From an uncultured Granulosicoccus sp. (lineage in GTDB: Bacteria > Pseudomonadota > Gammaproteobacteria > Granulosicoccales > Granulosicoccaceae), in the NCBI GenBank assembly GCA_937991945.1, contig CALKLO010000131.1, forward strand, positions 1 to 39,407: a stretch of DNA of 39,407 nt, written 5' to 3'. Numbering within the stretch: the stretch's first letter is position 1; every line of letters begins with the position of its first letter. The notes below the pieces were generated by a model. That model was not told where the DNA came from. It was given only the letters and a program-made list of their open reading frames with translations, and searched no databases. Position numbers and translations under genes: made by a program. Below are positions 15,850-25,749 of the stretch, in pieces.

Positions 15850-16167
15850 TTAACGCTTTGCCAAAGACAGCTCGATGACAGGCTTTTTGTTGTTGCGTCT
15901 GAAGAGAGTGGCCGTATGACCAATTTGCTGGACGGAAACGGCTCCAACCGATTTGCATAACGCGTCGAGTTGCGCGTCTCGAGCTTCTTTTTCAGATTCA
16001 CTCAGCTTGACTTTGACCAACTCGTGGTGATCTAAGGCGCCATCCAATTCTTTCGTTACAGCGGCTGTCAGGCCATTATTGCCCAAGCGGACGACTGGCT
16101 TTAGCGCGTGTGCGAGAGAACGAAGGTACTTTACGGTCGCCTTATCCAGTGTTCTGGGTTTTTTCAT
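15850..16167 (-). CDS. yhbY: YhbY family RNA-binding protein (CRM domain)
   Basis: The 105-residue protein is a single CRS1-YhbY domain. It shows KYLRSLAHALKPVVRLGNNGLT with the RNA-contacting GxxG-type loop GNNG, then KVKLSE and a C-terminal strand ATLFRRNNKKP. YhbY associates with pre-50S ribosomal subunits. The gene diverges from rlmE, as is usual in gammaproteobacteria, with 121 bases between the starts. The 3' end lies four bases from the sensor kinase gene. No strong ribosome binding site is seen before the ATG. Confidence 0.93.
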   Translation of the reverse strand: MKKPRTLDKATVKYLRSLAHALKPVVRLGNNGLTAAVTKELDGALDHHELVKVKLSESEKEARDAQLDALCKSVGAVSVQQIGHTATLFRRNNKKPVIELSLAKR

Positions 16168-16209
16168 GGGAATCTTTGTGTGAAATTACGAAATGGTGCA
16201 AAAAATGCG

Positions 16210-16238
16210 CTGGCAGTTAGGTGTAAACACCCTACAAT
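16210..16238 (+). promoter_or_regulatory. Probable promoter of rlmE-ftsH with a palindrome in the spacer
   Basis: CTGGCA (16210-16215) and TACAAT (16233-16238) are separated by 17 bases, matching the -35 and -10 at four and five of six positions. The spacer contains the perfect palindrome GGTGTAAACACC (16220-16231), an operator-like position. The rlmE GTG follows about 50 bases later. Confidence 0.55.
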
Positions 16239-16288
16239 CGATGTCGGCGGAACGCGGATGTGTCCGTGATTCTAAAGGTTGAAAGGTT

Positions 16289-16912
16289 GTGGGTCGAGCA
16301 GGATCGAAAAGTAGTAATCGTTGGCTTCAAGAACACGCCAATGATCACTATGTAAAACAAGCCGCAATCGATGGTTATCGGTCGCGAGCAGTTTACAAGC
16401 TGATTGAGCTTGACCAGAAGGATTCGCTCATTAAACCCGATTCAGTCATTTTGGAATTGGGAGCTGCCCCCGGCGGTTGGACACAGTATTTATCTCGTCA
16501 AGCCGGAAACAAAGCGGTCATTGTAGCGTCAGACATCCTTCCGATGGATGCTTTGCCAGATGTACACTTTGTCTTGGGTGACTTCACTGAGCAGTCTACA
16601 GCTGATGAAATAACCCGTGTCATGGGAAATTGTCGAGCAGACCTTGTTTTGTCTGACATGGCGCCTAACTTAAGCGGTGTGGGTTCCTCCGATCAGGCCA
16701 GAGCTATGGCCTTGGTTGAGCTTGCATTGGAGTCTGCAAGTGAATTTCTCAATGAAAATGGGGCGTTCGCTGTCAAAGTCTTTCAGGGTGAAGGCTTTGA
16801 TGAGTATGTGAAAGAAGTACGAAAACGCTTCAAGAGCGTAAGAGTGCGTAAGCCTGCTGCTTCTAGACCTCGTAGCCGAGAAGTCTATGTAGTGGCAAGG
16901 AACTTGATATGA
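16289..16912 (+). CDS. rlmE: 23S rRNA 2'-O-ribose U2552 methyltransferase
   Basis: RlmE (FtsJ/RrmJ) methylates U2552 in the ribosomal A-loop using S-adenosylmethionine. The 207 residues show the K-D-K-E catalytic set: K37 in RAVYKL, the SAM motif LGAAPGGWTQYL, D in LSDMAPNLSG, K in FAVKVFQGEGFDEY and E in SREVY near the end. Length equals that of the E. coli enzyme. The start is GTG, with AAAGG ten bases upstream. ftsH follows 69 bases downstream in the same direction, the conserved rlmE-ftsH pairing. Confidence 0.96.
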   Translation: MGRAGSKSSNRWLQEHANDHYVKQAAIDGYRSRAVYKLIELDQKDSLIKPDSVILELGAAPGGWTQYLSRQAGNKAVIVASDILPMDALPDVHFVLGDFTEQSTADEITRVMGNCRADLVLSDMAPNLSGVGSSDQARAMALVELALESASEFLNENGAFAVKVFQGEGFDEYVKEVRKRFKSVRVRKPAASRPRSREVYVVARNLI

Positions 16913-16981
16913 TGAGTATGGTAATACCCATCAAACAGATAACGGACCAGCCAGAATTGTCTGGCATTGTGAGGTAAGTCT

Positions 16982-18931
16982 TTGAGTGATCTACTAAAAA
17001 ACGTCCTGCTATGGGTTGTGATCGCAGTCATATTGATGACTGTCTTCAACAATTTGGGTGGACAGCGTCAGGCAACCAATACGATTGCGTATTCCGATTT
17101 TCTGCAAAGCGTCAATACAGGGCAAGTCGATCAGCTCAAATTTGACGGTGTCGAGATCTCCGGTGTTCGCGATGGCGGCAAGCCTTTCACCACCTTCAGC
17201 CCTGAGACAGACAACAGTTCCCTCATTGGTGAGCTAAACCGTGCTGGTGTGCAATTCGAGCGTACTCCGCCGGAAAGTACCAGCATGCTGTTTAGCATTC
17301 TGATCAGTTGGTTCCCGTTCATCCTCCTCATTGGTGTATGGATATTCTTCATGCGTCAAATGCAGGGTGGTGGTGGTGGTCGTGGCGCTATGTCATTCGG
17401 CAAAAGCAAAGCCAAACTGCTTAATGAAGACCAAGTAAAAGTCACCTTTGCCGATGTGGCAGGTGTTGAAGAAGCAAAATCAGAAGTATCTGAGTTGGTT
17501 GAGTTTCTGCGCGACCCAGGTAAATTCCAGAAACTCGGCGGTAAGATTCCCCGCGGTGTTCTGATGGTTGGTTCTCCAGGTACAGGTAAAACGCTGCTGG
17601 CTAAGGCTATTGCGGGCGAAGCTAAGGTTCCATTTTTCACCATCTCCGGCTCCGACTTTGTTGAGATGTTTGTAGGTGTCGGTGCAAGTCGAGTTCGAGA
17701 TATGTTCGAACAAGCCAAGAAGCATTCTCCTTGCATCATCTTCATCGATGAAATCGATGCTGTAGGTCGTCATCGTGGAGCCGGTTTAGGTGGTGGTCAC
17801 GATGAGCGAGAGCAAACACTCAACCAGTTACTTGTTGAGATGGACGGTTTCGAAGGCAACGATGGCGTAATCGTTATTGCTGCGACCAACCGACCTGATG
17901 TACTCGATCCAGCGCTACTTCGCCCAGGTCGTTTCGATCGCCAAGTGGTTGTTCCATTGCCAGATGTTCGTGGCAGAGAGCAAATCTTGCGAGTTCACAT
18001 GGCCAAAGTGCCAGTTGCTGATGACGTTCGTCCAGAGCTAATCGCTCGTGGTACTCCAGGTTTTTCTGGTGCTGATCTGGCCAACTTGGTTAACGAAGCT
18101 GCTCTGTTTGCTGCTCGCGAAGATGAGCGCCAAGTAGACATGGGCCATTTCGAACGTGCTAAAGATAAAATCATGATGGGTGCAGAGCGCCGATCCATGG
18201 TCATGAGCGATCAGGAAAAGAAACTGACTGCGTACCATGAAGCTGGACACGCCATCGTGGGTCGGTTGGTTGCGGAGCATGATCCGGTCTATAAGGTCAG
18301 CATCATTCCACGTGGCCGTGCATTGGGTGTCACGATGTTCCTACCTGAAGAAGATCGCTACAGCCACAGCAAGCGTAAGCTTCAGTGCCAAATTGCTACC
18401 TTGTACGGTGGTCGAATTGCTGAAGAGCTAATCTTCGGTGAAGACATGGTGACTACCGGTGCATCCAACGACATCGAGCGCGCTACTGATTTAGCTCGAA
18501 ACATGGTTACTCGCTGGGGTTTGTCGGACAAGTTAGGTCCTTTGGCATACAGCGAAGAAGAAGGCGAAGTCTTCTTGGGTCGTTCGTCTTCTAAGCAAAA
18601 CCCGATGTCTGGGGAGACTGTGAAGACTATCGATCAAGAAATTCGCAAGTTCATCGATGACAATTACCAAGAAGCAGAAACCATTCTCAAGGACAACATG
18701 GATATCTTGCATGCCATGTCTGACGCCTTGCTCAAGTACGAGACCATCGATCTAGGTCAAATTGACCGTCTGATGGATCGTCGTGAGCCTGGTCCACCAG
18801 CTGATTGGGGCGGGGATGATTCCAGTGGTTCGTCAGCGAGTTCTTCATCATCTAAAAAGGATGTGAAAGAAGAAGATGTTGCTGATGACGACGCCGCTGA
18901 TCCTGCCGATCCATCGCCTAGTCTGCACTAA
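16982..18931 (+). CDS. ftsH: ATP-dependent zinc metalloprotease FtsH
   Basis: FtsH is the membrane-anchored AAA protease that degrades misfolded membrane proteins and regulators such as LpxC. The 649 residues include helices at about 5-23 and 102-124 enclosing a periplasmic domain, Walker A GSPGTGKT (197-204), Walker B IIFIDEID (252-259), the second region of homology [18 protein letters not shown] (303-320) and the zinc site HEAGH (419-423). The C-terminal tail is serine-rich then acidic. The start is TTG with GAGG seven bases upstream (16971-16974). A strong terminator follows about 50 bases after the stop. Confidence 0.97.
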   Translation: MSDLLKNVLLWVVIAVILMTVFNNLGGQRQATNTIAYSDFLQSVNTGQVDQLKFDGVEISGVRDGGKPFTTFSPETDNSSLIGELNRAGVQFERTPPESTSMLFSILISWFPFILLIGVWIFFMRQMQGGGGGRGAMSFGKSKAKLLNEDQVKVTFADVAGVEEAKSEVSELVEFLRDPGKFQKLGGKIPRGVLMVGSPGTGKTLLAKAIAGEAKVPFFTISGSDFVEMFVGVGASRVRDMFEQAKKHSPCIIFIDEIDAVGRHRGAGLGGGHDEREQTLNQLLVEMDGFEGNDGVIVIAATNRPDVLDPALLRPGRFDRQVVVPLPDVRGREQILRVHMAKVPVADDVRPELIARGTPGFSGADLANLVNEAALFAAREDERQVDMGHFERAKDKIMMGAERRSMVMSDQEKKLTAYHEAGHAIVGRLVAEHDPVYKVSIIPRGRALGVTMFLPEEDRYSHSKRKLQCQIATLYGGRIAEELIFGEDMVTTGASNDIERATDLARNMVTRWGLSDKLGPLAYSEEEGEVFLGRSSSKQNPMSGETVKTIDQEIRKFIDDNYQEAETILKDNMDILHAMSDALLKYETIDLGQIDRLMDRREPGPPADWGGDDSSGSSASSSSSKKDVKEEDVADDDAADPADPSPSLH

Positions 18932-18982
18932 GCGATTGGCGGCTTGCTTATGCAGGCTGTGAGTGTGTTAGTTGTTAATAGG

Positions 18983-19010
18983 AAAAGAGCCGCGCAAGCG
19001 GCTCTTTTCG
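18983..19010 (+). terminator. Strong hairpin terminator between ftsH and folP
   Basis: AAAAGAGCCGC and GCGGCTCTTTT form a perfect 11-base stem with the stable tetraloop GCAA, and the T-run is part of the 3' arm. It ends less than 20 bases before the folP ATG, so folP needs either readthrough or an overlapping start of transcription. Confidence 0.9.
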
Positions 19011-19026
19011 TTTGGAGTCTGTTTTC

Positions 19027-19866
19027 ATGAGTCTTGAATACACGCGTCTGCAGTGTGGCAGCCGAACTTTGTCGCTAGAGCGCCCAAGCGTGATGGGGAT
19101 ATTGAATGTAACCCCTGATTCGTTTTCCGATGGAGGACGCTTTTTAGGCGCTGAATCGGCTCTAAAGCATGCTGAGGCCATGATTGCAGCAGGTGCCGAT
19201 ATCATTGACGTAGGAGGGGAGTCGACCCGTCCTGGGGCTGCTGACGTGTCTGAGCAGGAAGAGCTGGATCGTATCCTGCCGGTTATAGAGATGATCAATA
19301 CACGTTTCGACACCATCGTCTCTTTGGATACCAGTAAGTCTGCCGTTATTCATGAAGGCGCCAAGGTCGGTGCGGGCTTAATCAATGATGTAAGAGCACT
19401 GCAGGAACCGAATGCGCTAAATATTGCAGCAAAAACAGGGCTTCCGGTATGCCTGATGCATATGCAAGGGAAGCCGCGTAGCATGCAGCAGGCGCCTATC
19501 TATAAAGATGTCGTTGCTGAAGTTGCGCAATTTTTGATGGAACGGCGTCAGGTCTGTATTGACGCGGGTATTCCGGCATCGCAAATCGTGATTGATCCGG
19601 GATTTGGATTTGGTAAGAATTTGCAGCATAACCTGACGCTTTTGCAAGGACTGAGCGAATTGTCCAAATTAGCGCCAGTGCTTATTGGCTTGTCTCGTAA
19701 GCGCATGTTTGCAAACATTCTTAACAATGATTCGGCTAATAGAGTTGTAGCATCAGTGACAGCTGCGCTTCTATGCGTGCAGAGGGGCGCGTCGATAGTG
19801 CGGGTGCATGACGTTGAGGAAACTGTTCATGCACTGGCGGTGTATCGAGCGGTAAATGAGCTATAG
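19027..19866 (+). CDS. folP: Dihydropteroate synthase
   Basis: FolP condenses p-aminobenzoate with 6-hydroxymethyl-dihydropterin diphosphate in folate synthesis. Family signatures are MGILNVTPDSFSDGG (23-37), DVGGESTRPGA, LINDVRAL, PVCLMHMQGKP, IDPGFGFGKN and GLSRKRMF. I chose the ATG at 19027 (279 residues) because GGAG lies nine bases before it; an upstream in-frame TTG at 19012 would run into the terminator hairpin. The gene lies 34 bases before glmM, the usual ftsH-folP-glmM order. Confidence 0.96.
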   Translation: MSLEYTRLQCGSRTLSLERPSVMGILNVTPDSFSDGGRFLGAESALKHAEAMIAAGADIIDVGGESTRPGAADVSEQEELDRILPVIEMINTRFDTIVSLDTSKSAVIHEGAKVGAGLINDVRALQEPNALNIAAKTGLPVCLMHMQGKPRSMQQAPIYKDVVAEVAQFLMERRQVCIDAGIPASQIVIDPGFGFGKNLQHNLTLLQGLSELSKLAPVLIGLSRKRMFANILNNDSANRVVASVTAALLCVQRGASIVRVHDVEETVHALAVYRAVNEL

Positions 19867-19900
19867 ATAAATATGGACGATAGGAACAGGACGAAGCGAA

Positions 19901-21238
19901 ATGGCTAGAGAATTTTTCGGAACAGACGGAATCCGTGGGCGAGTCGGCGAATACCCGATGACAGCACAGACGGTCATGAAGCTCGGTTGGGCTGCAGGCA
20001 AGGTCTTGGCGTCCAAAGGTAATCGCGAAGTCTTGATCGGTAAAGACACGCGAATTTCTGGCTATTTGTTTGAATCGGCGCTTGAAGCAGGTTTGGCGTC
20101 AGCGGGCATTAACAGTCGTTTGCTCGGGCCCATGCCGACACCTGCTGTTGCTTATCTGACCAGTACCTTTCGTGCTGCGGCGGGTATTGTCATCAGTGCA
20201 TCGCACAACCCGTTTTACGATAACGGTTTGAAATTCTTCTCAACCGAAGGCAGTAAGCTGCCCGACGACGTCGAGTTAGAAATCGAAGCGATGATGCGCG
20301 AAGAGATGACAACCGTCGATTCCAAAGATTTAGGTCGAGCGCGTCGCGTTGATGATGCTGCTGGCCGTTATATCGAATTTTGTAAAAGTACCTTTCCATC
20401 GTCTTTACGATTGGATGGTATGAAGATCGTTGTCGATTCTGCCAATGGTGCTGCCTACCATATTGCAGGTCAGGTGTTTGATGAGCTGGGTGCGCAAGTT
20501 GTCTCTGTGGGCGCAGATCCAAACGGTATGAACATCAACAAAGATTGTGGTGCAACAGCTCCTGATAATTTGCGTGCCCACGTATTGCTTGAGAGAGCAG
20601 ATGTGGGTATCGCGTTAGACGGTGACGGCGATAGAATTATCATGGTTGATCATCGCGGTGAAATTGTCGATGGTGATGAAATTCTCTATGTGCTGGCTAA
20701 GGCTCGGCATGCTGCAGGCACATTGAAGGGCGGTGTTGTAGGAACACTGATGTCCAATTTGGCTTTGGAACATGCCATGAATGACTTGTCGATTCCTTTC
20801 GAGCGTGCCTCTGTAGGTGATCGCTACGTTATGGAATTGTTGCGTGCTAACGGGTGGGAGCTTGGCGGAGAAAACTCAGGTCATGTGATTTGCCTAGATC
20901 GCGTAACAACAGGTGATGCCATTGTTGCGGCTCTGGCTGTATTGGCTGTCATGCGCTCCTCGGGTGAGTCGCTGTCTCGGCTTCGCTCCGACATGCAGCT
21001 GTACCCTCAGGTACTCGTGAACGTTCCATCCTCCAAGAAAGTCGATTTAGAGGCTAACGATCAAATTCAGCAGGCGGTTAGGCAGGCTGAGCAAGATTTG
21101 GGCGACAGCGGTCGTATCTTGCTTCGTCCATCGGGAACTGAGCCATTGGTTCGCGTTATGGTCGAAGGTAAGGTTGCCAACGATGTCGAGGCAATCTGTA
21201 ACTCTGTTGCTAAGGTGGTCGGTGAAGCTCTCGGCTAA
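19901..21238 (+). CDS. glmM: Phosphoglucosamine mutase
   Basis: GlmM converts glucosamine-6-phosphate to glucosamine-1-phosphate for UDP-N-acetylglucosamine and thus peptidoglycan and LPS synthesis. At 445 residues it equals E. coli GlmM. It begins [11 protein letters not shown] and carries the phosphoserine active site S101 in [12 protein letters not shown]. The metal loop DGDGDR, the substrate loop GGENSGH and the C-terminal phosphate-binding [12 protein letters not shown] are all present. It follows folP at 34 bases, so the two are likely cotranscribed. Confidence 0.97.
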   Translation: MAREFFGTDGIRGRVGEYPMTAQTVMKLGWAAGKVLASKGNREVLIGKDTRISGYLFESALEAGLASAGINSRLLGPMPTPAVAYLTSTFRAAAGIVISASHNPFYDNGLKFFSTEGSKLPDDVELEIEAMMREEMTTVDSKDLGRARRVDDAAGRYIEFCKSTFPSSLRLDGMKIVVDSANGAAYHIAGQVFDELGAQVVSVGADPNGMNINKDCGATAPDNLRAHVLLERADVGIALDGDGDRIIMVDHRGEIVDGDEILYVLAKARHAAGTLKGGVVGTLMSNLALEHAMNDLSIPFERASVGDRYVMELLRANGWELGGENSGHVICLDRVTTGDAIVAALAVLAVMRSSGESLSRLRSDMQLYPQVLVNVPSSKKVDLEANDQIQQAVRQAEQDLGDSGRILLRPSGTEPLVRVMVEGKVANDVEAICNSVAKVVGEALG

Positions 21239-21276
21239 AGCCGAACCTTGTTTATTACGTTATCACTGGACTAAAT

Positions 21277-21301
21277 CGCCGGAGCTAGGTATGCTTCGGC
21301 G
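21277..21301 (+). other. Hairpin in the glmM-tpiA gap
   Basis: CGCCGGAGC and GCTTCGGCG form a nine-base stem (one G-T pair) with a seven-base loop. No T-run follows, so it is more likely an RNA processing or stability element than a terminator. tpiA begins 24 bases later. Confidence 0.5.
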
Positions 21302-21325
21302 GCTAAATACTTGGAGTAGTCCGCT

Positions 21326-22081
21326 TTGGCACATCGCCAATCCCTGATAGCAGGTAACTGGAAACTTAACGGTTCCAGACAATCCGTGATCGAGCTAGCC
21401 ACCGCAGTTTCTGCGGGTTGTGGGCACTTGTCGGCCGAAGTTTTGGTCTGTCCAACATCGGTTCATCTCGGTGACGTGTCGACAATTACAGCCGACTCCG
21501 CAGTAACGCTGGGTGCTCAAAATTGTTCCAACGAGCAATCTGGCGCATTTACCGGTGAAGTGTCGGCCTCCATGCTGGCTGAATATGGTTGTAAGTACGT
21601 TATATTGGGGCACTCCGAAAGGCGTGCGATATATCACGAGTCAAGCGAATGGGTCGCGTCCAAATGCCAGGCTGTGCAAAAAGCCGGGCTAACGCCTATC
21701 TTATGTGTGGGCGAGACGCTAGAAGAGCGCGAAGCAGGGCAGGTGGAATCTGTTATTGCGGAGCAGCTAGATGCTGTTTTAAACAGCGCTAGCATTCAAG
21801 CATTTGACAACATGGTTGTGGCTTACGAGCCTGTTTGGGCAATTGGTACCGGAAAAACGGCATCTCCTGAACAAGCGCAAGAGGTTCACGCTATGATTCG
21901 CGCTAGAATAGCGGCACACGACAACGCAATAGCTCAGGCTTTGCGAATTCTCTACGGTGGCAGTGTCAAACCAGACAATGCAACCACACTCTTTTCTCAG
22001 GTCGATATCGATGGCGGCCTGATCGGCGGTGCAGCACTTGATGCTGAATCGTTTCTCGCCATTTGTGAGGCTGCGGGCTAA
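21326..22081 (+). CDS. tpiA: Triosephosphate isomerase
   Basis: TpiA interconverts dihydroxyacetone phosphate and glyceraldehyde-3-phosphate. Catalytic residues are visible: K13 in GNWKLNG, H96 in LGHSERR and E168 in AYEPVWAIGTG. The phosphate-binding GGS and GGAAL motifs (LYGGSVKPDN, LIGGAALD) close the barrel. The 251-residue length is normal. The start is TTG with GGAG nine bases upstream. secG follows after 33 bases, as in many gammaproteobacteria. Confidence 0.97.
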   Translation: MAHRQSLIAGNWKLNGSRQSVIELATAVSAGCGHLSAEVLVCPTSVHLGDVSTITADSAVTLGAQNCSNEQSGAFTGEVSASMLAEYGCKYVILGHSERRAIYHESSEWVASKCQAVQKAGLTPILCVGETLEEREAGQVESVIAEQLDAVLNSASIQAFDNMVVAYEPVWAIGTGKTASPEQAQEVHAMIRARIAAHDNAIAQALRILYGGSVKPDNATTLFSQVDIDGGLIGGAALDAESFLAICEAAG

Positions 22082-22114
22082 CCCCCTGTGGTCAAAGGAA
22101 AATACTGAAAAACC

Positions 22115-22489
22115 ATGCAATCCATAGCGTTAATTATTCATGTACTTCTAGCTGCAGCTGTTATCGGACTTGTGCTTATCCAGCACGGGAAAGGAGCTGA
22201 TGCCGGTGCGGCCTTTGGCAGTGGTGCCTCTGCAACCGTTTTTGGAGCGGGCGGAGCAGCCTCTTTCATGACACGTGCCACCACGGTTTTGGCAGCGTTA
22301 TTTTTCGGAACTAGCATCTTTTTGTTTTACATGGCGGCTAACCGAGACGGATCTGTTCGCTCAGTAACTGATGTGCCAGGTTTGATTCAAGAAGCACCAG
22401 CCGCAATAACAGACTTACCAGGTGGAGTGACAGATAGTGCCGGTAGTGAAACCGAGACTGACTCGGATTTACCGAAACCCGCGAACTAG
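22115..22489 (+). CDS. secG: Protein translocase subunit SecG
   Basis: SecG is the small auxiliary subunit of the SecYEG channel. The 124 residues show the two membrane helices (about 4-22 and 55-73) around the conserved loop IQHGKGADAGAAFGSGAS and TVFGAGGAASF. The C-terminal tail after about residue 80 is acidic and low in complexity, as in other SecG proteins. The ribosome binding site is weak: AAGGAAAA lies some 16 bases before the ATG. Confidence 0.94.
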   Translation: MQSIALIIHVLLAAAVIGLVLIQHGKGADAGAAFGSGASATVFGAGGAASFMTRATTVLAALFFGTSIFLFYMAANRDGSVRSVTDVPGLIQEAPAAITDLPGGVTDSAGSETETDSDLPKPAN

Positions 22490-22499
22490 GTCCCACACC

Positions 22500-22541
22500 G
22501 CCGAGGATTTGAGATATGATCTTCGGCTGGCCGTTATGGCC
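22500..22541 (+). other. Two hairpins between secG and tRNA-Leu
   Basis: GCCGAGGAT / ATCTTCGGC (nine pairs, one G-T) at 22500-22527 is followed by GGCC / GGCC at 22529-22541 and a short TTTCCC. They may terminate the secG transcript or separate it from the tRNA. A TATGAT at 22514-22519 could be the tRNA -10 but has only a weak -35. Confidence 0.45.
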
Positions 22542-22551
22542 TTTCCCTTAT

Positions 22552-22636
22552 GCCGACATGGTGGAATTGGTAGACACGCTATCTTGAGGGGGTAGTGGCG
22601 CAAGCTGTCCCGGTTCGAGTCCGGGTGTCGGCACCA
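22552..22636 (+). tRNA. tRNA-Leu (anticodon GAG)
   Basis: The sequence folds as a class II tRNA with an 85-base gene including an encoded CCA. The acceptor GCCGACA pairs with TGTCGGC; the D-arm has GGTGGAATTGGTAGACAC; the anticodon stem CTATC / GGTAG encloses TTGAGGG with GAG at 22586-22588; a variable arm and the T-arm CCCGGTTCGAGTCCGGG follow. It reads CUC and CUU leucine codons. tRNA-Leu after secG is a conserved arrangement. Confidence 0.97.
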
Positions 22637-22660
22637 AATTTAGTACCGTAGTAAAGCAAT

Positions 22661-22735
22661 GCTCAGGTGATGAAGCCTGAGCGCAAGTACCGGCTTGCCC
22701 ATTTCTGGCTGCCAAGACAAGAATTTTGCGATAAT
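22661..22735 (+). promoter_or_regulatory. Leader region of the nuo operon: hairpin and candidate extended -10 promoter
   Basis: GCTCAGG / CCTGAGC (22661-22682, eight-base loop) is a perfect stem after the tRNA. Further on, TGCGATAAT at 22727-22735 fits an extended -10 element (TGn plus GATAAT) with no good -35, about 135 bases before nuoA. This would give the nuo mRNA a leader of roughly 130 bases. The promoter is inferred. Confidence 0.4.
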
Positions 22736-22870
22736 CTGTGTGAGGTGTTTACTAGTCTCTTGAGCACGGCCCTATTTTTGTTACAACCGATCCCTTTGAG
22801 TAATCCGGTTGAACCTAGGCTCGCGTAAACAGAGCGTCTGTTTATTTATTTTCTGTCCTGGAGCATCAGT

Positions 22871-23227
22871 TTGCTAGCCACATATTTCCCCGTCCTCCTG
22901 TTCATCATCATCGGGCTAGGCCTTGGCGTTGCACTGTTGACCGTGGGTCGTCTAGCTGGACCCTCCAATCCCGGAAAAGACAAAAACTCTCCTTACGAAT
23001 GCGGTTTCGAAGCATTCGAAGATGCGCGAATGAAATTTGACGTTCGCTATTACCTAGTTGCCATTCTTTTCATCATTTTTGATCTCGAAATCGCATTTTT
23101 AATCCCTTGGGCGGTCACACTGGATTCAATATCCGGAACGGCGTTCGCCGCAATGGGAGTCTTCCTCTTTATCCTAGTCATCGGATTTATATACGAGTGG
23201 AAGAAAGGCGCGCTCGAGTGGGAATAA
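22871..23227 (+). CDS. nuoA: NADH-quinone oxidoreductase subunit A
   Basis: NuoA is a small membrane subunit of complex I next to the quinone site. The 118 residues show three helices and the conserved loop [25 protein letters not shown] (in pieces: SPYECGFE with the quinone-site cysteine, [19 protein letters not shown]). The start is TTG with GGAG seven bases upstream. It opens the operon; nuoB follows four bases later. Confidence 0.96.
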   Translation: MLATYFPVLLFIIIGLGLGVALLTVGRLAGPSNPGKDKNSPYECGFEAFEDARMKFDVRYYLVAILFIIFDLEIAFLIPWAVTLDSISGTAFAAMGVFLFILVIGFIYEWKKGALEWE

Positions 23228-23231
23228 CATC

Positions 23232-23708
23232 ATGGGTATAGAGGGAGTTCTGGAAGAAGGGTTTGTAACCACTTCTGCAGACAAACTGATCAACTGGGCT
23301 CGTACAGGCTCCATGTGGCCAATGACGTTTGGTTTGGCCTGTTGCGCTGTCGAAATGATGCACGCCGGTGCTGCGCGTTATGACTTAGATCGCTTCGGAA
23401 TCATTTTTCGACCTAGTCCGAGACAATCGGACGTAATGATTGTAGCGGGAACACTCGTTAATAAAATGGCTCCGGCGCTGCGTAAAGTCTACGACCAAAT
23501 GCCTGACCCTAAATGGGTTATTTCTATGGGAAGCTGCGCAAACGGAGGCGGTTATTACCACTACTCCTATGCGGTTGTCAGAGGTTGCGACCGTATCGTG
23601 CCAGTGGACGTGTACGTGCCGGGTTGTCCGCCCACTGCTGAAGCGCTTTTATACGGCATCTTGCAGTTGCAGAACAAGATCCGTACAACCAACACAATAG
23701 CTCGCTGA
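23232..23708 (+). CDS. nuoB: NADH-quinone oxidoreductase subunit B
   Basis: NuoB carries cluster N2, the last iron-sulfur cluster before quinone. Its ligands are visible as the tandem C37-C38 in [11 protein letters not shown]102 in SMGSCANGG and C132 in [11 protein letters not shown]. The 158-residue length is that of the family. It lies four bases after nuoA and five bases before nuoC. Confidence 0.97.
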   Translation: MGIEGVLEEGFVTTSADKLINWARTGSMWPMTFGLACCAVEMMHAGAARYDLDRFGIIFRPSPRQSDVMIVAGTLVNKMAPALRKVYDQMPDPKWVISMGSCANGGGYYHYSYAVVRGCDRIVPVDVYVPGCPPTAEALLYGILQLQNKIRTTNTIAR

Positions 23709-23713
23709 AGACC

Positions 23714-24457
23714 ATGCCGACACGCGTTGAACAAATGAGGGATGCGCTGCAAGCAGCATTTCCAGAAAACGACACGATTCGAGTATCACTCGACATGGCT
23801 GTCATTGATGTTGCTCCTGATCAATTAGTTAGCGTTTGCCAACAATTACACGACGACCCCGCGCTATCGTTTAAACAAATGAGCGATCTGTGTGGAGTCG
23901 ACTTTGCTACTTACGGTTCCACTGAGTGGTCAACTGATACAGGCAACATGGCAAGCTTTAGTAGAGCGGTAAATGCATCGTCTACTGGAAGCCTGACATT
24001 CAACACCGGTTTAGACCTACCTGCATCAGATCAACCACGCTTTGTCGTGATCTACCATTTGCTTTCGTTGGATCATAACGTTCGCTGTCGCGTTCGTTGT
24101 GCAGCACCTGACGACGAAATGCCGGTTGTGCCATCCATAACACCGGTTTGGAACAATGCTGATTGGTACGAGCGAGAAGCCTTTGATCTGTTTGGCATTC
24201 TATTCGATGGCCATGCAGACTTACGTCGAATTCTTACCGATTATGGTTTCACGGGCCACCCATTCCGCAAAGACTTTCCGCTTATTGGAACGGTCGAAAT
24301 GCGCTACGACTCGGTAAAAGAGCGGGTAGTTTATGAGCCCGTGAGTATCGAACCCCGCGTATTGGTTCCACGAGTTATTCGTGAAGATTCACGTTATGCC
24401 TCTGGCGAGTCTGTAAGCAAGACCGAAAGCGACGCTGCGAAGAAAAACGATGCCTGA
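23714..24457 (+). CDS. nuoC: NADH-quinone oxidoreductase subunit C
   Basis: NuoC is the 30-kDa subunit of the peripheral arm. The 247 residues include the family core [32 protein letters not shown] (in pieces: [33 protein letters not shown]). An extra divergent segment of about 40 residues lies near 75-100 ([10 protein letters not shown] and nearby), and the C-terminal tail is charged. It is a separate gene here, not fused to nuoD as in E. coli. Its end overlaps the nuoD start by eight bases. Confidence 0.96.
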   Translation: MPTRVEQMRDALQAAFPENDTIRVSLDMAVIDVAPDQLVSVCQQLHDDPALSFKQMSDLCGVDFATYGSTEWSTDTGNMASFSRAVNASSTGSLTFNTGLDLPASDQPRFVVIYHLLSLDHNVRCRVRCAAPDDEMPVVPSITPVWNNADWYEREAFDLFGILFDGHADLRRILTDYGFTGHPFRKDFPLIGTVEMRYDSVKERVVYEPVSIEPRVLVPRVIREDSRYASGESVSKTESDAAKKNDA

Positions 24458-25703
24458 GATACGCAATTACACATTGAATTTCGGCCCGCAGCATCCCGCT
24501 GCACACGGCGTTTTGCGCCTGGTGTTAGAAATGGATGGCGAGGTAGTAGAGCGAGCCGACCCGCATATCGGATTGCTTCATCGTGGTACCGAGAAGCTGG
24601 CAGAGTCTAAGCCTTACAACCAGACCATCGGCTACATGGATCGCCTAGATTACGTCTCCATGATGTGTAATGAGCATGGTTATGTCATGGCCATAGAAAA
24701 ATTGCTTGAAGTCGAAGTCCCCAAGCGTGCGCAGTACATTCGCACCATGTTCGATGAAATTACACGTATTTTGAACCACCTGATGTGGTTAGGCGCACAC
24801 GGTTTAGATATCGGTGCCATGTCCATCTTCTTGTATTGCTTTCGCGAGCGAGAGGACCTAATGGATTGCTACGAAGCTGTATCGGGTGCAAGACTGCACG
24901 CCACCTATTACCGGCCCGGCGGTGTTGCCAGAGATCTACCCGATCGCATGCCGCAATACGAAGCGTCACGATTCACCAGTAAAGCTGCTGCATCAAAATT
25001 AAACGATAAGCGTCAAGGCAATATGCTCGACTTCCTTGAAGACTTCGTGCAACGTTTTCCTAAGTGTGTCGATGAGTACGAGACACTCTTAACGGATAAT
25101 CGCATTTGGAAGCAACGCACGGTCGGCATCGGTGTTGTTACTCCAGAGCGGGCGTTACAACTCGGCTTTACCGGTCCTATGTTGCGTGGTTCTAACATCG
25201 AATGGGATCTACGTAAGAAGCAGCCATACGAGGTTTACGACGAACTCGACTTCGACATCCCCGTCGGTGTTAACGGCGATAGCTATGATCGTTACTTGGT
25301 GCGCATTGAAGAAATGCGTCAGTCCAATCGCATTATTAAGCAATGCATTGATTGGCTGCGAGTCAACGAAGGCCCGACTATTACCGAAGACCACAAAATA
25401 GCACCGCCGCGTCGTGCGGAAATGAAAGGTGATATGGAATCACTTATTCACCATTTCAAATTGTTTACTGAAGGCTTTTGTTTGCCTGAAGGCGAAGCGT
25501 ATGCGGCAGTCGAGCATCCCAAGGGTGAGTTTGGTTGTTTTCTCGTATCCGATGGCGCCAACAAGCCTTATCGATTGAAAGTTAGAGCGCCCGGTTTTCC
25601 GCATTTGGCATCGCTAGATGAGATGGCACGCGGACATATGCTCTCTGACGTGGTCGCTCTTATCGGAACACAAGATATCGTGTTCGGTGAGATAGATCGC
25701 TAG
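24450..25703 (+). CDS. nuoD: NADH-quinone oxidoreductase subunit D
   Basis: NuoD is the 49-kDa subunit, which with NuoB forms the quinone-binding pocket. The 417 residues include [21 protein letters not shown] near the start (histidines of the quinone site), [10 protein letters not shown], a [17 protein letters not shown] stretch and the C-terminal [19 protein letters not shown], which are all family hallmarks. It overlaps nuoC by eight bases, and nuoE begins 46 bases later. Confidence 0.97.
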   Translation: MPEIRNYTLNFGPQHPAAHGVLRLVLEMDGEVVERADPHIGLLHRGTEKLAESKPYNQTIGYMDRLDYVSMMCNEHGYVMAIEKLLEVEVPKRAQYIRTMFDEITRILNHLMWLGAHGLDIGAMSIFLYCFREREDLMDCYEAVSGARLHATYYRPGGVARDLPDRMPQYEASRFTSKAAASKLNDKRQGNMLDFLEDFVQRFPKCVDEYETLLTDNRIWKQRTVGIGVVTPERALQLGFTGPMLRGSNIEWDLRKKQPYEVYDELDFDIPVGVNGDSYDRYLVRIEEMRQSNRIIKQCIDWLRVNEGPTITEDHKIAPPRRAEMKGDMESLIHHFKLFTEGFCLPEGEAYAAVEHPKGEFGCFLVSDGANKPYRLKVRAPGFPHLASLDEMARGHMLSDVVALIGTQDIVFGEIDR

Positions 25704-25749
25704 GTGGTAACGATGAATCGCAACAAAAACTGTTGATAGAGACGCATAC

